A DNA stretch of 21,621 bases, taken from assembly GCA_903863315.1 (NCBI GenBank), contig CAIPBN010000500.1, positions 1 to 21,621 on the forward strand. The letters run 5' to 3'. The notes beneath the pieces are model-generated. The model saw nothing but the letters and a program-made list of their open reading frames with translations, was not told where the DNA came from and did not search any database. The DNA is from an uncultured Verrucomicrobiota bacterium. GTDB taxonomy: Bacteria > Verrucomicrobiota > Verrucomicrobiia > Limisphaerales > SXTU01. Position numbers and translations under genes: made by a program. This document shows positions 1 to 7,941 of the stretch, piece after piece (positions within the stretch are counted from its first letter, which is position 1; every line of letters starts with the position of its first letter).

Positions 1-295
1 CATCCAGATGACGCGCACGCTCGCGCTCGAAGCCGCCGCTGATGGCATCACCGCGAACGCCATCTGCCCCGGTCCGTTTCTCACCGAGATGAACACCGCC
101 ATCGCCGACACCGAGGACGGCCAGAAGTTCGTCGTCGGTGCGACTGCGCTGAAGCGCTGGGCACGCCTCGAAGAAATCCAGGGCGCGGCCATTTACCTCG
201 CCAGTGAAGCCGCCAGCTACGTCACCGGAGCCACCCTCACCGTGGATGGCGGCTGGACGGCGCAGTGACTGCCCCATTTTGGCATGAAAAATTTC
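1..295 (+). repeat. Direct repeat copy 1: SDR 3' end plus junction to next start codon
   Basis: Positions 1-268 are nearly identical to 5338-5605, and resemblance continues past the stop codon: a 15-base spacer with a CCC-then-T-run core, followed by ATGAAAAATTTCC. Copy 2 has a 14-base spacer and ATGAAACATTTCC. In copy 1 that ATG is the real start of the dehydrogenase/cytochrome gene at 284. The repeat probably extends upstream of the window. Shared noncoding spacer indicates duplication of a DNA block, not only conservation of protein. Confidence 0.85.
2..268 (+). CDS. Short-chain dehydrogenase/reductase (SDR), 3' end only, cut by window start
   Basis: This is the C-terminal 88 residues of a classical SDR; the nucleotide-binding half and catalytic Tyr-Lys lie before the window. 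It matches residues 175-262 of the complete SDR at 4817-5605 with two amino-acid differences (E for A after the FLT segment, and E for D in the YLAS segment). It ends in the typical SDR tail VTGATLTVDGGWTAQ. By hand alignment the DNA of 1-268 and 5338-5605 differs at about eight positions, roughly 97% identity. The family makes NAD(P)-dependent sugar or polyol oxidoreductases of the gluconate 5-dehydrogenase/KduD type; the true substrate is unknown. The next gene starts 15 bases after the stop, which suggests cotranscription. Identity as SDR is certain; the substrate is inference. Confidence 0.92.
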   Translation: MQMTRTLALEAAADGITANAICPGPFLTEMNTAIADTEDGQKFVVGATALKRWARLEEIQGAAIYLASEAASYVTGATLTVDGGWTAQ

Positions 296-3166
296 CTCTC
301 CATCATCCTTCTCTCCTGTGCCTGCGCCCTGGCGTCGGACTTTCCGCAGCCGTATAACACTGAGCCAGACACCAAGACGCCGCTCATGCCTGCCGCGGAG
401 GCGGCGGCGAAGATGCAGGTGCCTCCGGGGTTCAAGGTCAGCGTGTTTGCCGCGGAGCCGGATGTGCAAAATCCCATCGCCATGGCCTGGGATGCGCGGG
501 GACGCATGTGGGTGGCGGAAAATTACACCTATGCCGAAAAGGCCAAACGCTTCGACCTCGGGCTGCGCGATCGCGTCATCATCTTCGAAGATGCGGACAA
601 CGATGGTCGCGCGGAATCGCGCAAGGTTTTCACGGATGAAGTGCAGATGCTGACCAGCGTCGAGACCGGCCACGGCGGCGTGTGGCTCATGTGTCCGCCG
701 CAATTACTCTTCATCCCGGACGCGAATGGGGACGACGTGCCGGACGGTCCGCCGCAGGTGGTGCTCGATGGTTTCACGGTGGCGAAAGACAACTATCACA
801 ATTTTGCCAATGGCTTGCGCTGGGGGCCGGATGGCTGGCTCTACGGGCGTTGCGGCCACTCGTGTCCGGGGCGTCTGGGATTGCCGGGCACGCCGGATGA
901 GTTGCGCGTGCCGATGAAAGGCGGCATCTGGCGCTATCATCCGGGACGCAAAATCGTCGAGGTGCTCACGCATGGCACCACGAATCCGTGGGGACACGAC
1001 TGGGATGCGGATGGCGAGTTGTTCTTCATCAACACCGTCACTGGCCATCTTTGGCATCTGATGCCGGGGGCGCATCTGCATGACTCACGGCCCTCGATGA
1101 ATCCCGGCGTGTTCGAGCGACTCGATACCATCGCCGACCATTACCACTTTGATACGAAAGGCACTTGGGCGAACTCGCGCGATGGGAAGGCCAACGATTT
1201 CGGCGGCGGCCACGCGCACATCGGCATGATGATCTACCAAGGCGACACGTGGCCGGAACGCTATCGCGGCAAACTTTTCACCCTGAACATGCACGGACGG
1301 CGCGCAAATATGGATCGCCTGGAGCGTCTCGGTTGCGGCTACGTGGGACGGCATGAGCCTGACTTCATGCTCAGCGCGGACCCTTGGTTTCGCGGCCTCG
1401 AAATCAGCGCCGGCCCGGACGGCAATGCCTTCGTGCTCGACTGGAGCGACATCGGCGAGTGCCACGAACACACGGGCGTGCATCGCACCAGCGGGCGCAT
1501 TTACAAAGTCAGCTACGGCGATCCAAAGCCACCCGTCGCGATGCTCACGCCTGGCTGCATGAACGGCCCCGGCAAATTGCCCGCGCTGTGGAAACAATAT
1601 CAAGAGGGCCGCACGACACCGGAGCTGTTGCGCGGACTTTTGCGGGATTCCGACGAGCATGTGCGCGTGTGGGCCATTCGTTTGCTCACGGACTTCTGGC
1701 CGCTGGATACCATCGTCGGTCCGCGCAAGGACACGGTGCATCCCGCCGACGATGAATCGCTCGCGCTCTTCGTAAAGCTCGCGAAAGAAGACGCGTCCGG
1801 CCTGGTGCGGCTTTCGCTCGCGTCCACCCTGCAACGCCTGCCGGTGGCGAAGCGCACAGAACTCGCCACCGCATTAGTGTCGCACAGCGAGGACGCCGAC
1901 GACGCGCAGCTTCCAGCGATGGTTTGGTTCGGGCTCATCCCTCTGGCCGAGGCGGACCCAACGGCGCTGCTCTCCGTCACGAAAGTCTGCACCTGGCCGA
2001 AAACCGTTCGCTGGGCCGCGCGCTACCTCGCCATGAAGCTCGAACGGCAGCCGCAACCGCTCAACGAACTGCTGCTCAGCACGGTGGATCCGGACCCGCG
2101 GTGGCGGCCGCTCGCGGTGCTCGAAGGCATGGCCGCTGCGTTCAAGGGCTGGCAAAAGGCTCCGAAACCCGCCTCGTGGGGAACAGTCACCGCGAAGTCG
2201 CCGCACAAGGATCTGGTGCGGGACCTCAGCATTCTTTTCGGCGATGGCCGCGCGCTCGATGATGTGAAAAAGATCGCGCTCGATCCTGGAGCGGAATTCG
2301 CGCAGCGGCAGGCCGCCTTGGAAACCTTGATCGCAAATCGTCAGCCGGATTTGCAGGCGATCTGCACCCAACTCCTCGACACCAAGCGGCTGTGCAGCAT
2401 CGCCGTGCGCGGGCTGGCGTTGGTGAATGACCCCACTCTCGGCCAGCGGCTCGCCGCGGACTATCGCAAGTTCGATCCAGACGACCGCCCTGCCGTGATG
2501 AATTTCCTCCTCTCGCGTGCCGCTTCTGCAAAGGCGATGCTGGCAAACATCGGCGATGAGAAAACGCAGATCCCGCGCGCGGACATCACCGCCTTCCACG
2601 CACGGCAGATCCGCGCCTTTGGCGACGCTGCGCTGACGAAGAAGCTGACCGAAGTGTGGGGCGAACTGCGGGAGTCCACCGAGGACAAGCGACAGCTCAT
2701 CCAGAGACTGAAGACAAAACTCACACCCGCCGTGCTCGCGAAAGCCGACCTGAGCCAGGGCCGCGTGCTTTTTCAAAACGTCTGCGCTGCCTGCCACACG
2801 ATGTATGGCAGCGGCGGCCGGATCGGCCCGGACCTCACCGGTTCAGGCCGCGCCAATCTGGATTACCTGCTGGAAAACATCGTCGATCCCAGCGCCGTCG
2901 TCCCAGCGGACTACCGCATGAGCACGCTCACGCTGAAAGATGGCCGCATCCTCAGCGGAGCGGTGGCGGAGACGAATGAGCGCACGCTCACCCTGCGCAC
3001 GCCCACGGAACCTGTCACGATCGAGCGCTCCGAGATCGTCAAGCAGGAGGTTTCACCCTTGTCCATGATGCCGGAAGGACTGCTGCAGGTGTTCCAGCCA
3101 GATCAAGTGCGCGATCTGATCGCCTACCTCATGCACCCCGCGCAGGTGCCGTTGCCAAGAAACTAA
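284..3166 (+). CDS. PVC-type membrane-bound dehydrogenase: beta-propeller, HEAT-like region and C-terminal cytochrome c
   Basis: This 960-residue exported protein has the TIGR02604/TIGR02603 architecture known from Planctomycetes and Verrucomicrobia. A signal peptide starts MKNFLSIILLSCACALAS; the LLSC could be a lipobox, or ALAS could be a signal peptidase I site. Residues about 45-420 form the propeller dehydrogenase-like domain, with segments such as NGLRWGPDGWLYG and YRGKLFTLNMHG. Residues about 430-800 look like helical HEAT-type repeats. The C-terminus holds the heme-binding motif C834-A-A-C837-H838, followed by IGPDLTG and a late MMPEG segment that could supply the axial Met. A periplasmic oxidase passing electrons from a sugar or alcohol to the heme is the family expectation; the substrate is unknown. 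It starts 15 bases after the SDR stop without a visible Shine-Dalgarno sequence. Confidence 0.9.
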   Translation: MKNFLSIILLSCACALASDFPQPYNTEPDTKTPLMPAAEAAAKMQVPPGFKVSVFAAEPDVQNPIAMAWDARGRMWVAENYTYAEKAKRFDLGLRDRVIIFEDADNDGRAESRKVFTDEVQMLTSVETGHGGVWLMCPPQLLFIPDANGDDVPDGPPQVVLDGFTVAKDNYHNFANGLRWGPDGWLYGRCGHSCPGRLGLPGTPDELRVPMKGGIWRYHPGRKIVEVLTHGTTNPWGHDWDADGELFFINTVTGHLWHLMPGAHLHDSRPSMNPGVFERLDTIADHYHFDTKGTWANSRDGKANDFGGGHAHIGMMIYQGDTWPERYRGKLFTLNMHGRRANMDRLERLGCGYVGRHEPDFMLSADPWFRGLEISAGPDGNAFVLDWSDIGECHEHTGVHRTSGRIYKVSYGDPKPPVAMLTPGCMNGPGKLPALWKQYQEGRTTPELLRGLLRDSDEHVRVWAIRLLTDFWPLDTIVGPRKDTVHPADDESLALFVKLAKEDASGLVRLSLASTLQRLPVAKRTELATALVSHSEDADDAQLPAMVWFGLIPLAEADPTALLSVTKVCTWPKTVRWAARYLAMKLERQPQPLNELLLSTVDPDPRWRPLAVLEGMAAAFKGWQKAPKPASWGTVTAKSPHKDLVRDLSILFGDGRALDDVKKIALDPGAEFAQRQAALETLIANRQPDLQAICTQLLDTKRLCSIAVRGLALVNDPTLGQRLAADYRKFDPDDRPAVMNFLLSRAASAKAMLANIGDEKTQIPRADITAFHARQIRAFGDAALTKKLTEVWGELRESTEDKRQLIQRLKTKLTPAVLAKADLSQGRVLFQNVCAACHTMYGSGGRIGPDLTGSGRANLDYLLENIVDPSAVVPADYRMSTLTLKDGRILSGAVAETNERTLTLRTPTEPVTIERSEIVKQEVSPLSMMPEGLLQVFQPDQVRDLIAYLMHPAQVPLPRN

Positions 3167-3360
3167 GCTGTGGCTGTGACGTGCAAATTGACCGACTCCT
3201 ACAGTCACGCGTTTCGGCGGCAGCGCCGTGCCGGATGTCTAAGGCCAATGTTACGGTCAGAATTGTGCGCTCCCATCGCCGTCTCTAGGTTGAACCAATC
3301 TAAATCCAAGCTCTGCGTCCGTCACCAATCTGCGGTTCATCCATTCTCCTTACCTTCACC
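3167..3360. other. Intergenic region with a small GC hairpin
   Basis: These 194 bases separate the dehydrogenase gene from sulfatase 1. A short perfect hairpin lies at 3215-3228 (CGGCG, loop GCAG, CGCCG). It has no T-run after it, so it is not a convincing intrinsic terminator. I see no confident promoter. A weak TTGACC at about 3188 has no good -10 partner. The last 30 bases are pyrimidine-rich and end CACC just before the sulfatase ATG, without a Shine-Dalgarno sequence. This gap is large enough to hold a promoter for the sulfatase-SDR genes, but that is inference. Confidence 0.35.
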
Positions 3361-4725
3361 ATGCGCCCGTTCCTCATCATCCTCAGTCTCTTGATTGTCT
3401 CCGCGGTTTCAGCGGCGCCTCTCCGCCCCAATCTCATCTTCATCCTCTCCGACGACCTCGGGCAGGGGGACCTCGGGTGTTACGGCAACACCAACATCCA
3501 GACGCCGAACCTCGACCGCATGGCGCGGGAGGGGACGCGCTTCACGCAGGCTTACTGCGGCACACCCATCTGCGCACCGAGCCGCACGGTGTTGATGACC
3601 GGTCTGCACACCGGCCACACACCCGTGCGGGGCAATCGCGAGGTCCAACCCGAAGGACAGCATCCGCTCCCGGCCGAGACAGTGACGGTGGCGGAGATCC
3701 TGAAAGGCGCCGGTTACGCGACCGCGGCGGTGGGCAAGTGGGGCATGGGGATGTTCGACACCACGGGCAGCCCGCTCAAGCAGGGCTTCGATCATTTCTT
3801 CGGCTACAACTGCCAACGCCATGCGCACAGTTACTTTCCGACTTACCTCTATCGCGACGACCAGCGCTTCGAGCTGCCCGGCAATGATGGCAAGAATCAG
3901 CGCGGCACTTACGCGCAGAATCTCATCGCCGACGCGGCGCTGAAGTTCGTCCGCGAGAACAAGGACCGCCCGTTATTTCTCTACTACCCCGTCACGCTGC
4001 CCCATGGAAAGCACGAGATTGATGACCTCGGCATCTTTGCGGACAAACCCTGGCCGCAGGAGCAAAAGGCGTATGCCGCGCAGGTCACGCGGCTCGACCG
4101 CGACGTAGGCCGCCTCCTCGATCTCCTCAAGGAACTCGGCCTTGATGACAAGACGCTCGTCATGTTCAGCGGCGACAACGGACACATCCCGCAGAGCCTG
4201 CCACTGCTCCCCGGCAACGGGCCGAAGCTGCGCGGCACCAAGGCCACGATGTATGAAGGCGGCCTGCGCCAGGCGAGCATCGCGCGCTGGCCGGGGCAGA
4301 TTCCCGCCGGTCGCGTGAGCGATGAACCGTGGGCGTTCTGGGACTTCCTGCCCACCGCCGCCGAACTCGCCGGAGCCACGTTGCCGCAGGGTTTCCAGCC
4401 CGATGGCCTCTCGCTCGTCAGCTTCCTCAAAGGCGGCCCATCACCGCAACGCGACTATTTCTACTGGGAGCTTCACCAAGGAACAACACGCCCCACTCCG
4501 CTGAGCGCCGTGCGTTTTGGCCAATGGAAAGCGCTGCGTGAAAGCCCCGCCGCACCCATCGAACTCTACGACCTCGACACCGATTCTGCGGAGGCGAACA
4601 ACCTCGCCGCCCAGCACCCCGAAGTCGTCGCCAAGGCCGAAGCCTTGATGAAGGAAGCGCATCGCGACGATCCGAATTGGAAAGTCCGCACTGCCGCAGT
4701 TCCTCCCGCAAAGAAGAAGCCATGA
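3361..4725 (+). CDS. Exported formylglycine-dependent sulfatase 1 (arylsulfatase A-like, S1 type)
   Basis: This 454-residue type I sulfatase hydrolyses sulfate esters, probably on a carbohydrate. The Sec signal peptide is MRPFLIILSLLIVSAVSAA. Metal-binding D31-D32 follow in the ILSDDLGQGDLGCYG segment. The signature C71-A-P-S-R75 contains the cysteine that must be converted to formylglycine. K126 lies in GKWGMG, where many family members have GKWHLG. D272-N273 in the GDNGH segment complete the calcium site. Length is normal. The maturation enzyme (FGE or anaerobic SME) is not in the window. The stop overlaps the ATG of a 32-codon ORF, and the SDR follows, so the three reading frames are probably cotranscribed. 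Sulfatase family is certain; substrate and subfamily are not resolved. Confidence 0.94.
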   Translation: MRPFLIILSLLIVSAVSAAPLRPNLIFILSDDLGQGDLGCYGNTNIQTPNLDRMAREGTRFTQAYCGTPICAPSRTVLMTGLHTGHTPVRGNREVQPEGQHPLPAETVTVAEILKGAGYATAAVGKWGMGMFDTTGSPLKQGFDHFFGYNCQRHAHSYFPTYLYRDDQRFELPGNDGKNQRGTYAQNLIADAALKFVRENKDRPLFLYYPVTLPHGKHEIDDLGIFADKPWPQEQKAYAAQVTRLDRDVGRLLDLLKELGLDDKTLVMFSGDNGHIPQSLPLLPGNGPKLRGTKATMYEGGLRQASIARWPGQIPAGRVSDEPWAFWDFLPTAAELAGATLPQGFQPDGLSLVSFLKGGPSPQRDYFYWELHQGTTRPTPLSAVRFGQWKALRESPAAPIELYDLDTDSAEANNLAAQHPEVVAKAEALMKEAHRDDPNWKVRTAAVPPAKKKP

Positions 4726-4820
4726 AACGCATCGTCGCGATCCTGCTCATCCTCCCCTTACTCTCCACCGCATCATTCCACGAAGCAGCACGGGCTCTTC
4801 AACACGCAACGAAACCATGA
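4722..4820 (+). CDS. 32-codon ORF made of an orphan signal peptide, coupled on both sides
   Basis: The peptide starts MKRIVAILLILPLLSTAS and ends HATKP: a positively charged start, a hydrophobic core, a possible cleavage site and about 15 further residues. Its ATG overlaps the sulfatase stop (ATGA at 4722-4725) and its stop overlaps the SDR start (ATGA at 4817-4820). Translating ribosomes could therefore pass from sulfatase to SDR through it. Two readings are possible: the 5' end of an exported-protein gene whose body was removed by an in-frame deletion, or a functional coupling leader peptide. No Shine-Dalgarno sequence is seen. The ORF and overlaps are direct observations; expression is not shown. 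Confidence 0.45.
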   Translation: MKRIVAILLILPLLSTASFHEAARALQHATKP

Positions 4821-5605
4821 ACGAAACCACACCACTGCCGGGCATCCGGCTTTTCGACCTCACCGGGCGCACCGCGCTCATCACCGGCGGTTCGAAGGGC
4901 CTCGGCCACGCGATGGCCGCCGGACTCGCTTCCGCTGGCGCTGATGTGATGCTGGTGAGCCGTCACCTCGACGAAGCGCAGGCCGCCGCCGCGAACATCG
5001 CACACGACTTTGGCCGCAAGGCCATCGGCCACGCTGGGGATGTGACTTCACCCGAGCAGGTGGACGCCATGCTCGCCGCCGCCGAGCGCGAACTGGGCAA
5101 AGTGGACATCCTCATCAACAGCGCGGGCATCAACATCCGCGCTCCCATCGCGGAACTGACGCCGGAGCAGTTCGATGAAGTGATGCGCGTGAATGTGCGC
5201 GGCACCTGGCTTTGCTGCCGCGCCGTGCTCGCCGGGATGCGGGCGCGGAAATGGGGCCGCATCATCAATCTGGCCAGCGCCCTCGGACTCATCGGACTCG
5301 CGGGCCGCACGCCTTACACCGCGAGCAAGGGCGCCGTCATCCAGATGACGCGCACGCTGGCGCTCGAAGCCGCCGCTGATGGCATCACCGCGAACGCCAT
5401 CTGCCCCGGTCCATTTCTCACCGCGATGAACACCGCCATCGCCGACACCGAGGACGGCCAGAAGTTCGTCGTCGGTGCGACTGCGCTGAAGCGCTGGGCA
5501 CGCCTCGAAGAAATCCAGGGCGCGGCCATTTACCTCGCCAGCGATGCGGCCAGCTACGTGACCGGAGCCACCCTCACCGTGGATGGCGGCTGGACCGCGC
5601 AGTGA
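4817..5605 (+). CDS. Short-chain dehydrogenase/reductase (gluconate 5-dehydrogenase/KduD-like)
   Basis: This complete 262-residue classical SDR has no signal peptide and so should be cytoplasmic. The dinucleotide-binding motif T23-G-G-S-K-G-L-G30 is followed by N101-S-A-G, then catalytic N126, S154, Y167 and K171 (YTASK), and the C-terminal tail VTGATLTVDGGWTAQ. All catalytic residues are present. Related enzymes interconvert keto and hydroxy sugar acids, which would fit use of uronic acids released by the locus; that substrate is inference. It starts inside the stop of the 32-codon ORF, so its translation is probably coupled to the sulfatase. Its last 88 codons are almost identical to the partial SDR at the window start, indicating recent duplication or gene conversion. 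Confidence 0.94.
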   Translation: MNETTPLPGIRLFDLTGRTALITGGSKGLGHAMAAGLASAGADVMLVSRHLDEAQAAAANIAHDFGRKAIGHAGDVTSPEQVDAMLAAAERELGKVDILINSAGINIRAPIAELTPEQFDEVMRVNVRGTWLCCRAVLAGMRARKWGRIINLASALGLIGLAGRTPYTASKGAVIQMTRTLALEAAADGITANAICPGPFLTAMNTAIADTEDGQKFVVGATALKRWARLEEIQGAAIYLASDAASYVTGATLTVDGGWTAQ

Positions 5606-5631
5606 GTGCCCTTTTTGTCATGAAACATTTC
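5338..5631 (+). repeat. Direct repeat copy 2: SDR 3' end plus truncated junction
   Basis: It pairs with 1-295. After the SDR stop at 5605 a 14-base spacer leads to an ATG at 5620 followed by AAACATTTCC, mirroring the start of the gene at 284. Here that ATG opens only a 22-codon frame that stops at about 5688. Copy 2 therefore appears to retain the first codons of a downstream gene that is no longer present. The remaining bases to 5719 show no further resemblance to copy 1. Confidence 0.8.
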
Positions 5632-5719
5632 CGCAGACTTCAATCGATGGTTCACAGGTTCCGAAAGATTTGGCACTCGACTCCATAAATACAGATCGTC
5701 GCCATCCCCATTTTCTACC

Positions 5720-7918
5720 ATGACCCTTAAACGACTGTTACCTCTGCTCGCGTGTATTGCCCTGTCGTCCGTGCCGCATCGGGCCTGCGCTGCGGAGGCG
5801 GCTCCTGATGATCGGGCCGTTCCTTATTACACCGGCACGGTCTATCCCACGCCGCAGTCGGCGCAATATCGCGATAATTTTCTGCCGCTGACCAGCGTGG
5901 GGCTGCTGCTGGGAAAGGACGTGGCCGCGGAGGACCCGCGTGTGGCGGTGCTCGTCGAACGCCTCCGGCGGAATGGCGCGCAGGCGCGGGTCGTTGCGTC
6001 GGTGGAGGGTCGCGGTGAGACGCTGATTCTCGTGGGGGAGACGGGCGCGCATGAGGTGCTGATCGGGAAACTATCCGTTCCGAACAAGGCGGAGGGCTAC
6101 TTGCTTCATTGCGCCAAAAACGGGGCGCAGAACGTTGTCTTCCTGAAGGGGCATGACTTCCACGGGCTGCTGTGGGCCATCACCTCGTTCAACCAACTCA
6201 TCACGGCGCAAAACGGGCGGCCCGTGGCGCGCGCGGCGAGCATTCAGGACTTTCCCGAGTTCCCGGGCATCCGCGGCTTTACGCCCTTCAAAGATGATGA
6301 CCAGGCCTCGGCGGCGTGGTTCGGCGTCAACCTCCTCCGAGCAAATGCGGTCATCTACCGCCAGCTTCGCAAACCGGCGGACTGGCGGTTGCCGCTGCGC
6401 GACGAGACGCAATTCAACGCGTGGAAGGCGCACATTCAGAAGATCGGCGCCCAACTCACGCCGCTGAAGATCGCGTGGTATGATTCGATCCTTCCCTTCA
6501 GCGGCCACGTTGGACTGGGGCAGGTCAGATCGAAGTCGGAGGAGGATTTTCAACTCGTGGTCAAAGCGGGAATGGCACTGGCCGAGGCCGGGGGCAGTCT
6601 GTGTCTGCTGTATGACGACTACCGCTTCTTTCTCAGTCCCGAGGATGTGCGGGACTTTGGCACCGCACGCGAGGCGGATGTGTATTTCCTGAACAAGGTC
6701 TATGCGGCCATCACGGCGAAGTATCCGAACTTCCGCATGCTCTTCTGCCCGCCTTTCTACTTCGGCGCGGCGGGACCGGATGACACGACGACTTATGGCG
6801 AAAGCAGAGACGCCTATCTCGCCGCGATCGGCAAACTGCCCAAGGCGATCGACATCTATTGGAGTGGGCCGCGGGTAAAATCCACCCAGGTGACGGCAGA
6901 GCAGCTCGGTTGGTTCGCGGGTCTGGCGCAGCGCAAGCCGGTGTTCTGGCAGAACGCCTGCGGCACCTATCACGGCAGCCCCTACTACGCCTATCCCGGC
7001 GAGCCGATGAAGGCCTGGCGCGAATGGTATGACGACGCCTTCCTTCGTGGCATCTCCCTCTACGCCTACAATGGCGAAGACCCGTATATCAACATGACGA
7101 TCGCCGACGCGCTCTGGAACCATCGCGCCTATGACCCGGCAGCATCGGGCGAGATGGCGGCGAAGAAACTCGCCGGCCCCGAGAACTACCCGAAGCTGGT
7201 CGAGGCGTTCAAAGCGCTCGAAATCATGGATGACTACGGCTGGTTCGAGCCGAGCGCCCTCGCTGCGCGGAATGTCGATCTCGTCCGCCAGCAGACCGAG
7301 AAGCTGACCGCGCTCTACGCAGCCGCGCCGCCCGCCCTGAAAAGCCGCTGGCTCATGCTGGGGACCTTCGTGGGCTACCGGCAGAAATATTTCGAGGCGC
7401 TGTTGAAGAACCCCAACCTGAAGGAAGCGACGGAAGTGGATGCCCGTGTCCATGAGCTGGCGCTGAAGGAAACGGAGACCGACGCCAAAGCCAGCGTAGT
7501 GCTGACGCCCAATCAATTCACCGCAGGCCGTGCAGCGCAGTTCTATAGCTGGCGCGATGTCTCTCGCCGCCATGTCATTTGGGTCAATGGCGCCCAGTCG
7601 AGGGCGCCGTCGATGCAAGCGACCTTCCAACTGACCTATCCCTTGAGTGGAGCCTCGGAGTTGATCATCGCCGGTCTCGACGACAATGCGCCGACCAAGT
7701 GTCGCATCCGCATCCAGATGAACGGCAGCACCGTCTTCGAAGGTGAAAATCCCTTCGCGCCTGATCGCTGGAGCACCCAGCGCTTTCCCGTGAAGGGCGC
7801 GGTGCTGCGTGACGGGGTGCCGAACACGCTGCGCATCGAAAACCTCGAAGCCTCCGACAGCATGACCGGCGCACCGTGGTTCATGCTGAGCTACGCCGTG
7901 CTGCGGCCCGCGAAGTGA
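5720..7918 (+). CDS. Exported glycoside hydrolase, divergent GH84 (O-GlcNAcase/hyaluronidase)-like
   Basis: This 732-residue protein has a Sec signal peptide (MTLKRLLPLLACIALSSVPHR, cleaved near CAA). Residues about 35-185 resemble the accessory domain before GH20/GH84 catalytic domains, ending in a segment like GHDFHGLLWAITSFNQLI. The middle region, about 188-470, looks like a TIM barrel with an adjacent acidic pair D299-D300 (LLYDDY), the arrangement of the GH84 catalytic Asp pair. D378-I-Y-W-S-G-P-R-V resembles the GH84 QIMWTGDRV strand, and ALWNHRAYDP resembles the end-of-barrel segment YAWNPEKYD. The C-terminal part, about 560-732, looks beta-rich and could bind carbohydrate. The expected reaction is removal of terminal N-acetylhexosamine with substrate-assisted catalysis. 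Similarity is remote and judged by eye; another TIM-barrel glycosidase family is possible. Confidence 0.65.
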   Translation: MTLKRLLPLLACIALSSVPHRACAAEAAPDDRAVPYYTGTVYPTPQSAQYRDNFLPLTSVGLLLGKDVAAEDPRVAVLVERLRRNGAQARVVASVEGRGETLILVGETGAHEVLIGKLSVPNKAEGYLLHCAKNGAQNVVFLKGHDFHGLLWAITSFNQLITAQNGRPVARAASIQDFPEFPGIRGFTPFKDDDQASAAWFGVNLLRANAVIYRQLRKPADWRLPLRDETQFNAWKAHIQKIGAQLTPLKIAWYDSILPFSGHVGLGQVRSKSEEDFQLVVKAGMALAEAGGSLCLLYDDYRFFLSPEDVRDFGTAREADVYFLNKVYAAITAKYPNFRMLFCPPFYFGAAGPDDTTTYGESRDAYLAAIGKLPKAIDIYWSGPRVKSTQVTAEQLGWFAGLAQRKPVFWQNACGTYHGSPYYAYPGEPMKAWREWYDDAFLRGISLYAYNGEDPYINMTIADALWNHRAYDPAASGEMAAKKLAGPENYPKLVEAFKALEIMDDYGWFEPSALAARNVDLVRQQTEKLTALYAAAPPALKSRWLMLGTFVGYRQKYFEALLKNPNLKEATEVDARVHELALKETETDAKASVVLTPNQFTAGRAAQFYSWRDVSRRHVIWVNGAQSRAPSMQATFQLTYPLSGASELIIAGLDDNAPTKCRIRIQMNGSTVFEGENPFAPDRWSTQRFPVKGAVLRDGVPNTLRIENLEASDSMTGAPWFMLSYAVLRPAK

Positions 7919-7941
7919 GTGAACTGAAACTGAGAAGCAAC

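Noticed and set aside
3215..3228. GC hairpin as transcription terminator after the dehydrogenase gene
   Set aside because: The stem is only five base pairs and no T-run follows.
3170..3394. 74-codon plus-strand ORF after the dehydrogenase gene
   Set aside because: Non-ATG start, biased composition (poly-Ser end), no recognisable motif, and it runs into the sulfatase gene in another frame.
5668..5700. Possible promoter (TTGGCACTCGACTCCATAAAT) before the GH84-like gene
   Set aside because: Spacing and sequence fit neither a sigma70 -35/-10 pair nor a sigma54 -24/-12 site well enough to annotate.
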